A DNA stretch of 64,000 nucleotides, taken from NCBI GenBank assembly GCA_965224275.1, contig CBDCYR010000003.1, forward strand, positions 1-64,000, read 5' to 3'. Both the position numbers and the translations under genes were made by a program. Shown piece by piece: positions 26,978 through 34,914 of this stretch (the stretch's first letter is position 1; each line of letters starts with the position of its first letter). The stretch is from CAUZWH01 sp965224275. GTDB lineage: Bacteria; Pseudomonadota; Alphaproteobacteria; SHVV01. The notes beneath the pieces were generated by a model. The model saw nothing but the letters and a program-made list of their open reading frames with translations. It was not told where the DNA came from and did not search any database.

Positions 26978-27817
26978 TCACTTTTTTCTCAACCACAGGC
27001 TCGATTCAGTCGCACCGGCCGGGCTGGGAAGTTGATCCACTACCGATGCCGCCAGGCGGCGGCCGAGCGTTTGTCTAACGTAGTGACTGGCAAAAACCGG
27101 CGCGTAACACCCACCGGCATCGATCATCGCAGCGATCGCAACTTGCTCGTTATAGCCACGCCATGCCCAGTTTTCGGGGTATGGGTTGGGCAGGAAAATG
27201 TCGTGGATATGGATGAAAACGCCGGCCGGGAGTTGGGGAAGGATGTCGTTAATGACGATATCGACATCGCTGCCCGGCATCAGTATGTGGCTGGAATCAA
27301 CAATCAGGAAATCACCCGCTTCGAGCGCACCCATCATGGCCGGATCAACCCGCTGAATGGGCTCGCGAACGAGTTCAATCGACAGGTCGGTGATCGCCGC
27401 GCGAGGTGCCGGATCGATCGCTGTTACGGCAGCATCAACACCTTCGTCGGCCAGCGCGCGGACAATGAAACGGGTCGAGTGCCCCGACCCTATCTCGACA
27501 ATCCGCGCCGGGCGGTGGTGACGCACGAGCGCGTAGAGCACCGCGGCATCTAGACCGGGGAACCAATCCTGCCCCCACCGCGGTCCAGGAGGCTCGCCAT
27601 CACCTGCTATCGCGAGGAGATCGGCGCGATAGCTATCGACGATGTCGAGAATCGCGTCAAAGTCGGCCCGCGCCGCGGCAAAATTAGCAGCAGCATGGTC
27701 ATGCGGACGCCGGTCGGCCGGCGAGATTTGCGCCGCGTAGCGATAAGGGACGAAGAAGCCGCGCGGCGATAGGCCAAGAACGGTTGCCAGCCCCATTCGC
27801 AGCCGACGACAGTTCAT
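26978..27817 (-). CDS. class I SAM-dependent methyltransferase (Methyltransf_24 type)
   Basis: Predicted methyltransferase of about 279 residues. RIVEIGSGHSTRFIVRAL is motif I, AVTAIDPAPR holds the acidic residue that binds the SAM ribose, and LIVDSSHILMPGSDVD resembles the family's DxxH metal/active-site region. IHIHDIFLP and WAWRGYNEQ follow. I chose ATG 27817; TTG 27835 and ATG 27796 are alternatives with no decisive ribosome site. The gene is 43 bases downstream of the metallo-hydrolase gene and 72 bases upstream of the cyclase gene, so all four minus-strand genes may share a transcript. The substrate is unknown. Confidence 0.78.
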   Translation of the reverse strand: MNCRRLRMGLATVLGLSPRGFFVPYRYAAQISPADRRPHDHAAANFAAARADFDAILDIVDSYRADLLAIAGDGEPPGPRWGQDWFPGLDAAVLYALVRHHRPARIVEIGSGHSTRFIVRALADEGVDAAVTAIDPAPRAAITDLSIELVREPIQRVDPAMMGALEAGDFLIVDSSHILMPGSDVDIVINDILPQLPAGVFIHIHDIFLPNPYPENWAWRGYNEQVAIAAMIDAGGCYAPVFASHYVRQTLGRRLAASVVDQLPSPAGATESSLWLRKK

Positions 27818-27860
27818 GAGGATGGATCTCGGCAAACGCGCACGGACGCCCGCCCCCGAG

Positions 27861-28694
27861 TCACGGTCTGAGTACCATGCCCTCTTGCGCGACGATCGAT
27901 CCGGGCCGCAGTTGACTCACTTCCTTGGCCACTTCATCCATAAAGCCGTCGTCATGGTCTGGATCATGATGAAAGACCACGAACGTTTTGACATTGGCGG
28001 CGTCGCACAACCGCATCCCCTCTTGCCACGTCGAGTGACCCCAGCCCTCGCGGCCATGGAAGGTCTCGTCGGTATACATCGAATCGTAGATGACGATATC
28101 GGCGCCCTCCATCAGGTCGAGGATTTTTTGATCAGGCGTGTCGGTGTTGTGCTCGGTATCGGTCAAATAGCAGATCGACCGGTTGTTGAATTCAACCCGA
28201 TAGCCGGTCGCATTGTTGGGGTGATTGAGCGGCGCGGTACGAACGGTGACGCCGGGCTTTGGGGCAATGGTTTCGCCAGCGTGGAAATCATGGAAACCAA
28301 TCTTGGCCTGGAATATCTCGAGCGGTACCGGAAACAACGGCGCCATCATCATGGCGCCAAGAACTTCCCGAATCGTATGGTCGGGGAGGAGATGACCGGC
28401 CCAGATACGAAATTCGTTCTGTGGGTTAAACCCAGGAACAAAGAACGGCAGCCCCACCACGTGGTCGAGATGGGTGTGAGTGAGAAAGAGGTCGGCTTGT
28501 ATCGGCGCTTCTTTGAGGAGGGTATTGCCGAGGTAGCGAAAGCCGGTACCGGCATCGAACATCAAGAGATGATCGCCGCACCGGATCTCCAGGCACGACG
28601 TATTTCCGCCATATCGGACGGTCTCCGGACCTGCACAAGCGACACTTCCGCGAACCCCCCAGAAGCGAACGTAAAAATCTTCGTTGTCGGCCAA
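27861..28694 (-). CDS. MBL-fold metallo-hydrolase
   Basis: Metallo-beta-lactamase-fold hydrolase, 277 residues. The di-zinc motif is HTHLDH (about residues 94-99), with LMFDAGTGFR before it, TAPLNHPNNATGYR and YLTDTEHN later and a C-terminal VFHHDPDHDD. The opening FWGVRGSVACAGPETVRYGGNTSC is typical of the broad group that includes RNase Z-like and cyclic-nucleotide phosphodiesterase-like enzymes. It heads the minus-strand group that contains two adenylate cyclases, so cAMP hydrolysis is an attractive idea, but nothing in the motifs proves it. Confidence 0.82.
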   Translation of the reverse strand: MADNEDFYVRFWGVRGSVACAGPETVRYGGNTSCLEIRCGDHLLMFDAGTGFRYLGNTLLKEAPIQADLFLTHTHLDHVVGLPFFVPGFNPQNEFRIWAGHLLPDHTIREVLGAMMMAPLFPVPLEIFQAKIGFHDFHAGETIAPKPGVTVRTAPLNHPNNATGYRVEFNNRSICYLTDTEHNTDTPDQKILDLMEGADIVIYDSMYTDETFHGREGWGHSTWQEGMRLCDAANVKTFVVFHHDPDHDDGFMDEVAKEVSQLRPGSIVAQEGMVLRP

Positions 28695-28848
28695 GCGGCC
28701 ACCCTAACCCATTATTACGTACGTTCTGACGAATGTTATATGGGGTAAAAGCCACTGACGTAAAAGCATAATTTACGCCGGCGAGCGTTGGCAGCAGATT
28801 GCGATCGTGGGATCGGCGCCCGAGCGTGAACAGCGAAGGAGAGATACG

Positions 28849-29604
28849 ATGGCATTGGCGGAAATGGAAATCATCGGCACACGCGCAACCATCACCCTAA
28901 ACCGCCCAGCCAAACACAACGTCATCGAGGCCGCTGATCTCCCGGAACTATCGCACCTGCTCGACAATATTGAGGCCAGGCGCGATCTCCGCGTATTGGT
29001 GATTACCGGGACCGGCGACAAAACCTTCAGCGCTGGTTTTGACATCGGCAACATCGAATCCACGGATTGGACCACCAACCCGCTTGAAGTGGTGGTCGAC
29101 CGCCTGGAAAAGCTGGCGCTACCGACGATTTGTGCGCTCAACGGTAGTGTTTATGGCGGCGCAACCGACCTTGCATTAGCGTGCGATTTTCGCATCGGCG
29201 TCAACGGCATGCGGCTGCGCGTGCCGGCGGCACAACTCGGTGTGTATTACTACATCAACGGACTTAAGCGGTGTGTTGAGAGGCTGGGACCGTCGGCGGC
29301 GCGAAAAATATTTCTGCTGGGTGCGGAGATCAGCGATACCAGCCTCCTCGATTGGGGCTATCTCGACGAGTTGGTGGCCCGCCAGCGGCTTGCGGTGGCT
29401 ACCGCTGAAATTGCCGATCGACTGGCTCAAGCCGCCCCTCTCGCAATGCGAGGAATGAAACGCGCGATTGTCGATATCGTGCGCGGTTCGCTTGATGAGA
29501 GCGCAGCCCGCGACGAGTTGGTCGCATGTTTTAAGTCCGACGATGCCAAGGAAGGTGCGCTCGCGTTTGCCGAAAAGCGCGCGCCGCGGTTCAGGGGCCG
29601 TTAA
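28849..29604 (+). CDS. enoyl-CoA hydratase/isomerase family protein
   Basis: Crotonase-fold enzyme acting on an acyl-CoA in the cytosol. ATG 28849 is selected because AAGGAG lies 8 bases upstream; an in-frame extension to 28807 would place that site inside the coding region. The 251-residue product has RDLRVLVITGTGDKTFSAGFDI and CALNGSVYGGATDLALACDFRI, the two halves of the oxyanion hole. The catalytic Glu pair of true hydratases is not obvious, since GGATDLAL replaces the usual GGGxEL pattern, so the reaction may be isomerase- or hydrolase-like. It is divergent from the metallo-hydrolase gene. Confidence 0.83.
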   Translation: MALAEMEIIGTRATITLNRPAKHNVIEAADLPELSHLLDNIEARRDLRVLVITGTGDKTFSAGFDIGNIESTDWTTNPLEVVVDRLEKLALPTICALNGSVYGGATDLALACDFRIGVNGMRLRVPAAQLGVYYYINGLKRCVERLGPSAARKIFLLGAEISDTSLLDWGYLDELVARQRLAVATAEIADRLAQAAPLAMRGMKRAIVDIVRGSLDESAARDELVACFKSDDAKEGALAFAEKRAPRFRGR

Positions 29605-29618
29605 GCCAAATGAACAGA

Positions 29619-30308
29619 TTAAGGATTGAGTCGGTAGCCGCCGGGTTCGGTCAGCAAAAGGATGGCATTGGCCGGGTCGTCTTCGATTTTCTGCCGCAGC
29701 CTGTAGATATGGGTTTCGAGCGTGTGTGTGGTGACGCCAGCGTTGTAGCCCCAGACCTCGCTCAGCAAAACATCGCGATGAACGACCTTGTTGCCGGCCC
29801 GATAGAGATATTTGAGGATTGAGGTTTCTTTCTCGGTAAGCCGAACTTTTTGTGCGGTTTCGGCATGAAGCAACAGCTTTGAGCTCGGCCTGAAGGTGTA
29901 GGGACCGATCGCGAAAACCGCATCCTCGCTTTGATCGTGTTGGCGAAGCTGAGCGCGCATCCGCGCCATTAAGACGCTTAGCTTGAACGGCTTGGTGATG
30001 TAGTCGTTGGCGCCAGCGTCGAGCCCGAGAATGGTATCGGAATCGGTGTCGGCACCAGTCAGCATGATAACCGGCACGCTCAATCCAGATTTTCGCAACA
30101 TGCGGCATACTTCGCGGCCGTCGAGGTCCGGTAGCCCGATATCCAACAATACCAGATCGTAGTGTTCAGATTTGGCGATTTCGAGAGCTTGGGCACCTGA
30201 AGTCGCCTGCTCGGTGGAAAACTCGTCATGGAGTTCGAGTTGTTCGGCCAACGAACCGCGCAGTTCGTTGTCATCATCTACCAGCAAAATGCGTTTGTTC
30301 TTTGTCAT
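29619..30308 (-). CDS. OmpR-family response regulator, CenR-like
   Basis: Two-component transcription factor of 229 residues. The receiver domain has the acidic pocket VDDD (10-13), phosphoacceptor Asp56 in LVLLDIGLPD and Lys near 107 in ITKPFKL. The C-terminal winged helix has SEVWGYNAGVTTHTLETHIYRLRQKIE and ends LLTEPGGYRL. That ending closely resembles the alphaproteobacterial CenR group of envelope regulators, but I cannot confirm orthology by eye. No histidine kinase lies beside it, so it is an orphan here. It converges with the enoyl-CoA hydratase gene, separated by 14 bases. Confidence 0.9.
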   Translation of the reverse strand: MTKNKRILLVDDDNELRGSLAEQLELHDEFSTEQATSGAQALEIAKSEHYDLVLLDIGLPDLDGREVCRMLRKSGLSVPVIMLTGADTDSDTILGLDAGANDYITKPFKLSVLMARMRAQLRQHDQSEDAVFAIGPYTFRPSSKLLLHAETAQKVRLTEKETSILKYLYRAGNKVVHRDVLLSEVWGYNAGVTTHTLETHIYRLRQKIEDDPANAILLLTEPGGYRLNP

Positions 30309-30509
30309 ATCCGGTTCTGATTTTTCGGCCGTATTCTCAAAAGGTTAATATAGGACGCGCCGACGCGCCCACAATGCCAAAGGGTGGCTTGAGGGTCGCG
30401 GCGATAGGCGAACACGGCAATGTGAATTTAATCAGATTCCGTTGCGTTTTTCGCGCAAGAACGTCGTGCTCGGGCCGATTTTCGCCTTACGAGGTTTGCG
30501 CGAGCGAGT

Positions 30510-31367
30510 TCAGCCAACCCCCATCTGCACGTGAATGGCGCGCGTGAGTTCGTGATCAGGCACGCCGAGCGCCTCGACAATCGTGTAGTGATTGATGCCC
30601 GCAAGTTTGAGCACATCGGGCGCAAGCCCGTTGCCGCGGCAGCGCTCTGCATAGACCTCGGCCTGCCGATGAAATTCTTCGGTTTCGTCGCCACCGAAGG
30701 TAATGATCAAAGGCACGTCACGCTCTGGAGGCACATGAATAGGGCTCTGACGCGCAACCTGATCCTCGGTCAATCCAAGCTTGTCGTTGACGTAACACAG
30801 GCGCATGGCCTCGAGATCGAAAAGTCCGCTGATCGCGCACCCGCCCTTGGCGAGATCGGCTGGCAAATCACTCTCGAAGGTTGGCCAATCCGTCGCCATC
30901 ATCATCGCGGTAAGATGGCCACCGGCTGAATGTCCCGACACGTAGATACGATCGCGGTCGCCAATGCCGTCGCTGTTACGCCAGGTCCACGCCATCGCCG
31001 CCCGACACTGACGCACGATTTCATCGATATCGGCGGCTGGTGCCAGCGTGTAGTTGACCACAACGAGGCTGATGCCGGCGTCGACAAAGCCGTCGGCGAC
31101 AAAACTGAAATCAGTTTTGTTCATCGCTTGCCAATAACCGCCGTGGATGAAGACATGAATGGGCGCATCCGGTTGCTCGGCCGGAAAGATATCGACGGTT
31201 TCGTCAGGATTGTCGCCAAAGGCGACATCAAGCCGGCACGAACGGTCCTGACGGACGCGCGTGCCCCAAGCCTCCCACTTCTTAAAGTAGTCCTCCCACT
31301 CCGGATGTCGGGCGCGCATAAAGTACTGCGCGTCGAGGCCTTCGCGGTCGTAGCCCTGATACAGCAT
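30510..31367 (-). CDS. alpha/beta hydrolase, carboxylesterase/arylformamidase-like
   Basis: Serine hydrolase of 285 residues. HVFIHGGYWQAMNK is the oxyanion-hole HGGxW motif, VSGHSAGGH is the nucleophile elbow, and GINHYTIVEAL carries the catalytic His. The pattern resembles kynurenine formamidase-like and steroid-esterase-like alpha/beta hydrolases. The start ATG 31367 has a GGAG about 9 bases upstream. The same frame stays open through 31649, but that stretch crosses a palindromic mobile element and adds no conserved sequence, so it is excluded. The natural substrate is unknown. Confidence 0.85.
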   Translation of the reverse strand: MLYQGYDREGLDAQYFMRARHPEWEDYFKKWEAWGTRVRQDRSCRLDVAFGDNPDETVDIFPAEQPDAPIHVFIHGGYWQAMNKTDFSFVADGFVDAGISLVVVNYTLAPAADIDEIVRQCRAAMAWTWRNSDGIGDRDRIYVSGHSAGGHLTAMMMATDWPTFESDLPADLAKGGCAISGLFDLEAMRLCYVNDKLGLTEDQVARQSPIHVPPERDVPLIITFGGDETEEFHRQAEVYAERCRGNGLAPDVLKLAGINHYTIVEALGVPDHELTRAIHVQMGVG

Positions 31368-31405
31368 GCGTTGACACTCCTTCGCACAGGATACGGTCGT
31401 GGCAC

Positions 31406-31592
31406 CTAGTGGATGAAATCCAACATATGGTACCCATACGACGGCTTGCCGAGTTCGCCGGTTAGGCGCGCGAAGAGTGGCGATGCCCCAAGAGACCGTT
31501 GGGCATCGGAAGCTTTGCGTAACGCGGCCGGTGAGCTCGGCAAGCCGCCCTGTGGGTCGTATGGGTACCATATGTTGGATTCCATCCACTAG
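31406..31592. mobile_element. 187-bp palindromic MITE-like element
   Basis: The two ends are inverted copies matching at 36 of 37 positions (31406-31442 against 31592-31556), starting CTAGTGGATG. A second inner pair follows (GGCTTGCCGAG near 31443 and its complement near 31545). The centre at 31481-31508 is another hairpin. There is no coding capacity. The outer CTAG is self-complementary, so it may be a 4-bp target duplication rather than part of the repeat. It sits 39 bases upstream of the hydrolase start and probably displaced or replaced that gene's promoter. It is likely a non-autonomous transposon; its parent is not in this window. Confidence 0.75.
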
Positions 31593-31765
31593 TAGCACGC
31601 AATCAGGCTTCGTACGACCGTCCGGTCCGGGTTTCCGGTTGCCCGGCACTAATTGCCGATGCCACGGCTGGCGTTAACTGCCCTGGCCATAACTCATTGA
31701 TTTAACGAACAATATTAACGCCGGCCGTGGCGCGGAAATTGCTCATTAACCACACTGAGGGCACC

Positions 31766-31901
31766 ATGGATACCGCAACGCTGGAATACAGACACAGCCA
31801 CAGCTACGCCGGTATTGGCCAGGCGACAGGGCCGATCGAGACAGATGCCCCCACGGAGACCCCGAGCAAGGAGACCAAAACCGGGTTCTGGGGCAATGAT
31901 G
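31766..31901 (+). pseudogene. 5' fragment of a conserved gene interrupted by an IS21-family element
   Basis: ATG 31766 has GAGGG 8 bases upstream. The fragment encodes MDTATLEYRHSHSYAGIG and continues to TGFWGND before running into the IS21 left end. The direct repeat CAATGATG at 31894-31901 recurs at 35844-35851. Removing 31902-35843 plus one repeat copy rejoins the frame as GFWGNDGFSFGDLL with no indel and gives a 291-residue protein. The N-terminal part is Thr/Glu-rich and poorly structured. Confidence 0.88.
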
Positions 31902-32037
31902 TGTTGATCGGCGTGGAATATTGACCCCCTATTGGGGGTTATCGGCGTCCAAAATTGATGGAGTGGACGCCTCCTCCCGACGGCATCGCAGTGTGCCAAG
32001 GTGGTGGTGTGACCAACCCCCAGAGGAGGAGGCATCC

Positions 32038-33066
32038 ATGGAACAGGTTAACATCATCGGGATCGATCTGGCGAAGCGCAGCTTTCAGCTTCACGGTGCT
32101 CGGGCGGACGGTTCGGTCGCGTTCCGTAGGAAGGTTAGTCGGGAGAAGCTGCTGTACTTTCTCGCCGCACTACCGCGCTGCGTTGTGGCGATGGAGGCCT
32201 GTGCGAGCGCTCACCATTGGGGCCGAGAGATTATGCAGCTCGGCCACGATGTGAGGCTGATCCCACCGATCTACGTGAAGCCGTTCGTGAAGCGGCAGAA
32301 GAACGACGCGGCGGACGCGGAGGCGATCTGCGAGGCGGCGCAGCGCCCGACCATGCGCTTTGTGGCGGTGAAGGGGGAAGAGCAACAGGCAAGGGCGATG
32401 CTGTTCCACACGCGCGATCTTCTGGTGCGCCAGCGCACGCAGACGATCAACGCGCTGCGGGGGCATCTGGCGGAGTTCGGCGTCGTTGCCCCGCAGGGTG
32501 TGGCTCATGTCGGTCGGCTGGCATCGGCACTCGAGGATCCGGGTTCGGGACTACCGGGAGCGGTCCGCGCGCTGGGCGGCGTTCTGCTCGGTCAGATCGC
32601 TGACCTCGACGCGAAGATCGGCGGATTGGAAAAGGAGCTCCGCGCCTGCGCGCGTCAGGACGAGCAGGCGGCACGGCTGATGACCATCCCAGGGATCGGG
32701 CCGATCAGCGCGATGGCGCTCCAGGCCTTCGCGCCGCCGATGGAGAGCTTTCGGCGCGGCCGCGACTTCTCTGCCTGGCTGGGCCTCGTGCCGCGACAAC
32801 ACACGACCGGCGGCAAGCCGAGGCTTGGCAGGATATCGAAGATGGGCCAACGCGATCTCAGGCGCCTCTTGATCATCGGCGCCATGGCTGTCGTCAGCTC
32901 GGCGGTCAGGCGCGGCGAAACGAACGACCCCTGGCTGGCCAGGATGCTGGCGCGCAAGCCGCGAATGCTTGTCGCGGTGGCGCTGGCCAACAAGATGGCG
33001 CGCATCGTCTGGGTGCTCATGACACGCAAGGAGACCTACCGAGGTTTCGCGCCGGCTGCTGCCTGA
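32038..33066 (+). CDS. IS110-family (IS1111 group) transposase/recombinase
   Basis: RuvC-like plus Tnp_20 recombinase of 342 residues. The DEDD active site is visible in GIDLAKRSF (Asp), VVAMEACAS (Glu) and KNDAADAEAICEA (Asp, Asp). The C-terminal part has MTIPGIGPISAMAL and SAWLGLVPRQHTTGGKPRLG, where the second catalytic region with its conserved Ser is expected. ATG 32038 is chosen because GAGGAGG lies 5 to 12 bases upstream and MEQVNIIGIDLAK is a common N terminus. In this family recombination is guided by an RNA made from a non-coding end of the element. The frame is intact. Confidence 0.95.
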   Translation: MEQVNIIGIDLAKRSFQLHGARADGSVAFRRKVSREKLLYFLAALPRCVVAMEACASAHHWGREIMQLGHDVRLIPPIYVKPFVKRQKNDAADAEAICEAAQRPTMRFVAVKGEEQQARAMLFHTRDLLVRQRTQTINALRGHLAEFGVVAPQGVAHVGRLASALEDPGSGLPGAVRALGGVLLGQIADLDAKIGGLEKELRACARQDEQAARLMTIPGIGPISAMALQAFAPPMESFRRGRDFSAWLGLVPRQHTTGGKPRLGRISKMGQRDLRRLLIIGAMAVVSSAVRRGETNDPWLARMLARKPRMLVAVALANKMARIVWVLMTRKETYRGFAPAAA

Positions 33067-33124
33067 CACGGCGGCAACCTCGCGGAATGACGTCGGGGGT
33101 GTGAGCAGGTCGGAGGACGAGTAA

Positions 33125-33300
33125 GGGCAAACGGTCAATCGAGACGGGATCGGGAAAACCAGCGGTGGGTCAAGGGGCTTTCAAGCCCGCAAAATTGATC
33201 TTGGACCCGGTTCGCGCATCTCCATACGGGCCTGCGGCGTCAAACCAGCCGCATCATGAGGCCGGACAGATGACCGCACCTGACCACATGCCCCGAGACG
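33125..33300 (+). ncRNA. predicted bridge RNA of the IS1111-type element (boundaries approximate)
   Basis: Two stem-capped internal loops can be folded by eye. In the first, GGGTCAA (33167-33173) and CAAAATTGA (33190-33198) flank a hairpin GGGCTT/AAGCCC (33175-33188). These match the actual target: CAAAATTGA equals 31950-31958, and GGGTCAA is complementary to TTGACCC across the empty site. In the second, CTCCAT (33220-33225) and ACAGATGA (33266-33273) flank stems GGCCT/AGGCC and GCGGC/GCCGC. ACAGATGA equals the element's right end (33333-33340), and CTCCAT is complementary to its left end (31958-31963). The order target loop then donor loop agrees with known bridge RNAs. The ends are not defined. 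Confidence 0.6.
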
Positions 33301-33399
33301 TTCAAAGAAATGCTGCATCAACGGAGGCGTCCACAGATGACCCCCCTGGTTTTGTGCTCTTGAACACACCTTGTTGTTTGGACAGACGAGGTGGGGGAG

Positions 33400-34914
33400 A
33401 TGCTGGTTGTGGAGACGATTGCGCGGATCCGTCGGGATCATCTGGTGAGGGGCGTTCCGATCAAGAAGATCGCCCGGGATTTGAGGGTTTCGAAGAACAC
33501 GGTGCGCAAGGTGGTGCGGGGCGATGAGACCTCGTACAGCTACGAGCGCAAGATCCAGCCGATGCCGAAGCTTGGACCGTGGGTGGATGAGCTCGAGCGC
33601 CAGCTGGAGGCCAACGAGAAGAAGCCGCGCCGGGATCGGCTGTCTCTGCTGCGGATTCATGAAGATCTTGCGGCTCTGGGCTATGGCGGCGGCTACGACG
33701 CGGTGCGCCGCTACGCCAGGACCTGGCGTCGGCGGTGGCGGCTGTTGTCGCCGTCGCAGGCCTTTGTGCCGCTGAGCTTCGATCCCGGCGAGGCCTACCA
33801 GTTCGACTGGAGCCACGAGTACGCGCGCCTGTCGGGTGTGACGACCAAGGTGAAGGCGGCGCACATGCGGCTCTGCTACAGCCGCATGCAGCTGGTTCAG
33901 ATCTTCCCGCGCGAGAGCCAGGAGATGGTGTTCGAGGCGCACGAACGGGCCTTCCACTTCTTCGGCGGGGTCTGCCGGCGGGGCATCTACGACAACATGA
34001 AGACGGCGGTGAGCATGGTCTTCGTCGGCAAGGAGCGCGCCTACAACCGGCGCTTTCTGGAGCTGTGCTCCCACCATCTGGTGGAGCCGGTGGCGTGCAC
34101 TCCGGGTGCGGGCTGGGAGAAGGGGCAGGTCGAGAGGCAGGTGGGTGACGTCCGCGGCCGCCTGTTCGTGCCCATCCCGCGGGGCCGCTCCTACGCCGAG
34201 ATCAACGCGTGGCTGATGGATCGGTGTATCGAGGACGCCAAGAAGCGGCCGCATCCGACGATCGAGGGCAAGACGGTGTGGCAGGTGTTCGAGGAGGAGC
34301 GGCCCTTCCTGATGGCCTATCGCGGCCCCTTCGACGGCTTCCACGCCACCGAGGTGGCGGTCTCCAAGACCTGTCTGGTGCGCTTCGACAACAACCACTA
34401 CAGCGTGGCGGCCCGCGCCGTCGGGCGGACGGTCGACGTGCGGGCCTATGCCGATCGGATTGTCATCCGCCAGGATGGCGAGACCGTCGCCGAACACCCC
34501 CGGAGCTTTGGACGCGGTGAGATCGCCTGCAATCCATGGCACTACGTGCCGATCCTGACACGGAAGCCCGGTGCGCTGAGGAATGGCGCGCCTTTCAAGG
34601 GTTGGCAACTGCCCGGCGCGCTGGGCCGCATGCGGGCGCGGCTGACGGGTTGCAACGACGGTGACAGGCAGTTCGTGAGGATCCTCGCGGCGGTTCAGGA
34701 GGACGGGCTGGAGGCGGTCGAGGCGGCCTGCGCCGAAGCGCTCGCCTGCGGCGCCTGCAGCGCTGACGTTGTGCTCAACATCCTCGCCCGGCAGTGCCAG
34801 CCGCCGCCGCCGCCGGCCATCCCAACGCCCGAGGGCCTGCAGCTTCGCCACCAGCCGGTGGCCGACTGCCGCCGCTACGACCGCCTGAGGGAGGCCGGTC
34901 ATGGAGCGTCATGA
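33400..34914 (+). CDS. istA: IS21-family transposase IstA
   Basis: DDE transposase of 504 residues. It has an N-terminal helix-turn-helix (KKIARDLRVSKNTVRKVVRG) and then the integrase core: the first Asp in EAYQFDWSHEYA, the second in RRGIYDNMKTAV and the Glu in GWEKGQVERQVGD. ATG 33400 is preferred to GTG 33391 because MLVVETIARIRRDH is the usual family N terminus and a GAGG lies 8 bases upstream. It overlaps istB by 14 bases, as in other IS21 elements. The frame is intact, so the element may still move. Confidence 0.95.
   Translation: MLVVETIARIRRDHLVRGVPIKKIARDLRVSKNTVRKVVRGDETSYSYERKIQPMPKLGPWVDELERQLEANEKKPRRDRLSLLRIHEDLAALGYGGGYDAVRRYARTWRRRWRLLSPSQAFVPLSFDPGEAYQFDWSHEYARLSGVTTKVKAAHMRLCYSRMQLVQIFPRESQEMVFEAHERAFHFFGGVCRRGIYDNMKTAVSMVFVGKERAYNRRFLELCSHHLVEPVACTPGAGWEKGQVERQVGDVRGRLFVPIPRGRSYAEINAWLMDRCIEDAKKRPHPTIEGKTVWQVFEEERPFLMAYRGPFDGFHATEVAVSKTCLVRFDNNHYSVAARAVGRTVDVRAYADRIVIRQDGETVAEHPRSFGRGEIACNPWHYVPILTRKPGALRNGAPFKGWQLPGALGRMRARLTGCNDGDRQFVRILAAVQEDGLEAVEAACAEALACGACSADVVLNILARQCQPPPPPAIPTPEGLQLRHQPVADCRRYDRLREAGHGAS

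Larger units (their letters stand above)
31959..33340 (+). mobile_element. IS110-family element, IS1111 group, inserted in the IS21 left end
   Basis: The transposase is flanked by subterminal inverted repeats GTGGACGCCTCC (31963-31974) and GGAGGCGTCCAC (33323-33334), the arrangement typical of the IS1111 group. TGA occurs at both junctions (31956-31958 and 33338-33340). Deleting the 1,382 bp rejoins CAAAATTGA to CCCCCC, restoring the IS21 terminal-repeat motif. The 5' non-coding end is about 79 bp and the 3' end about 274 bp. Confidence 0.88.

Noticed and set aside
31368..31649. N-terminal extension of the alpha/beta hydrolase
   Set aside because: The frame is open, but it crosses the palindromic element, is unconserved and lies upstream of a proper ribosome site for ATG 31367.
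33181..34902. 573-codon minus-strand open frame
   Set aside because: It is the antisense shadow of istA, whose motifs are unmistakable; the reverse product is His/Arg/Leu/Pro-rich with no family features.
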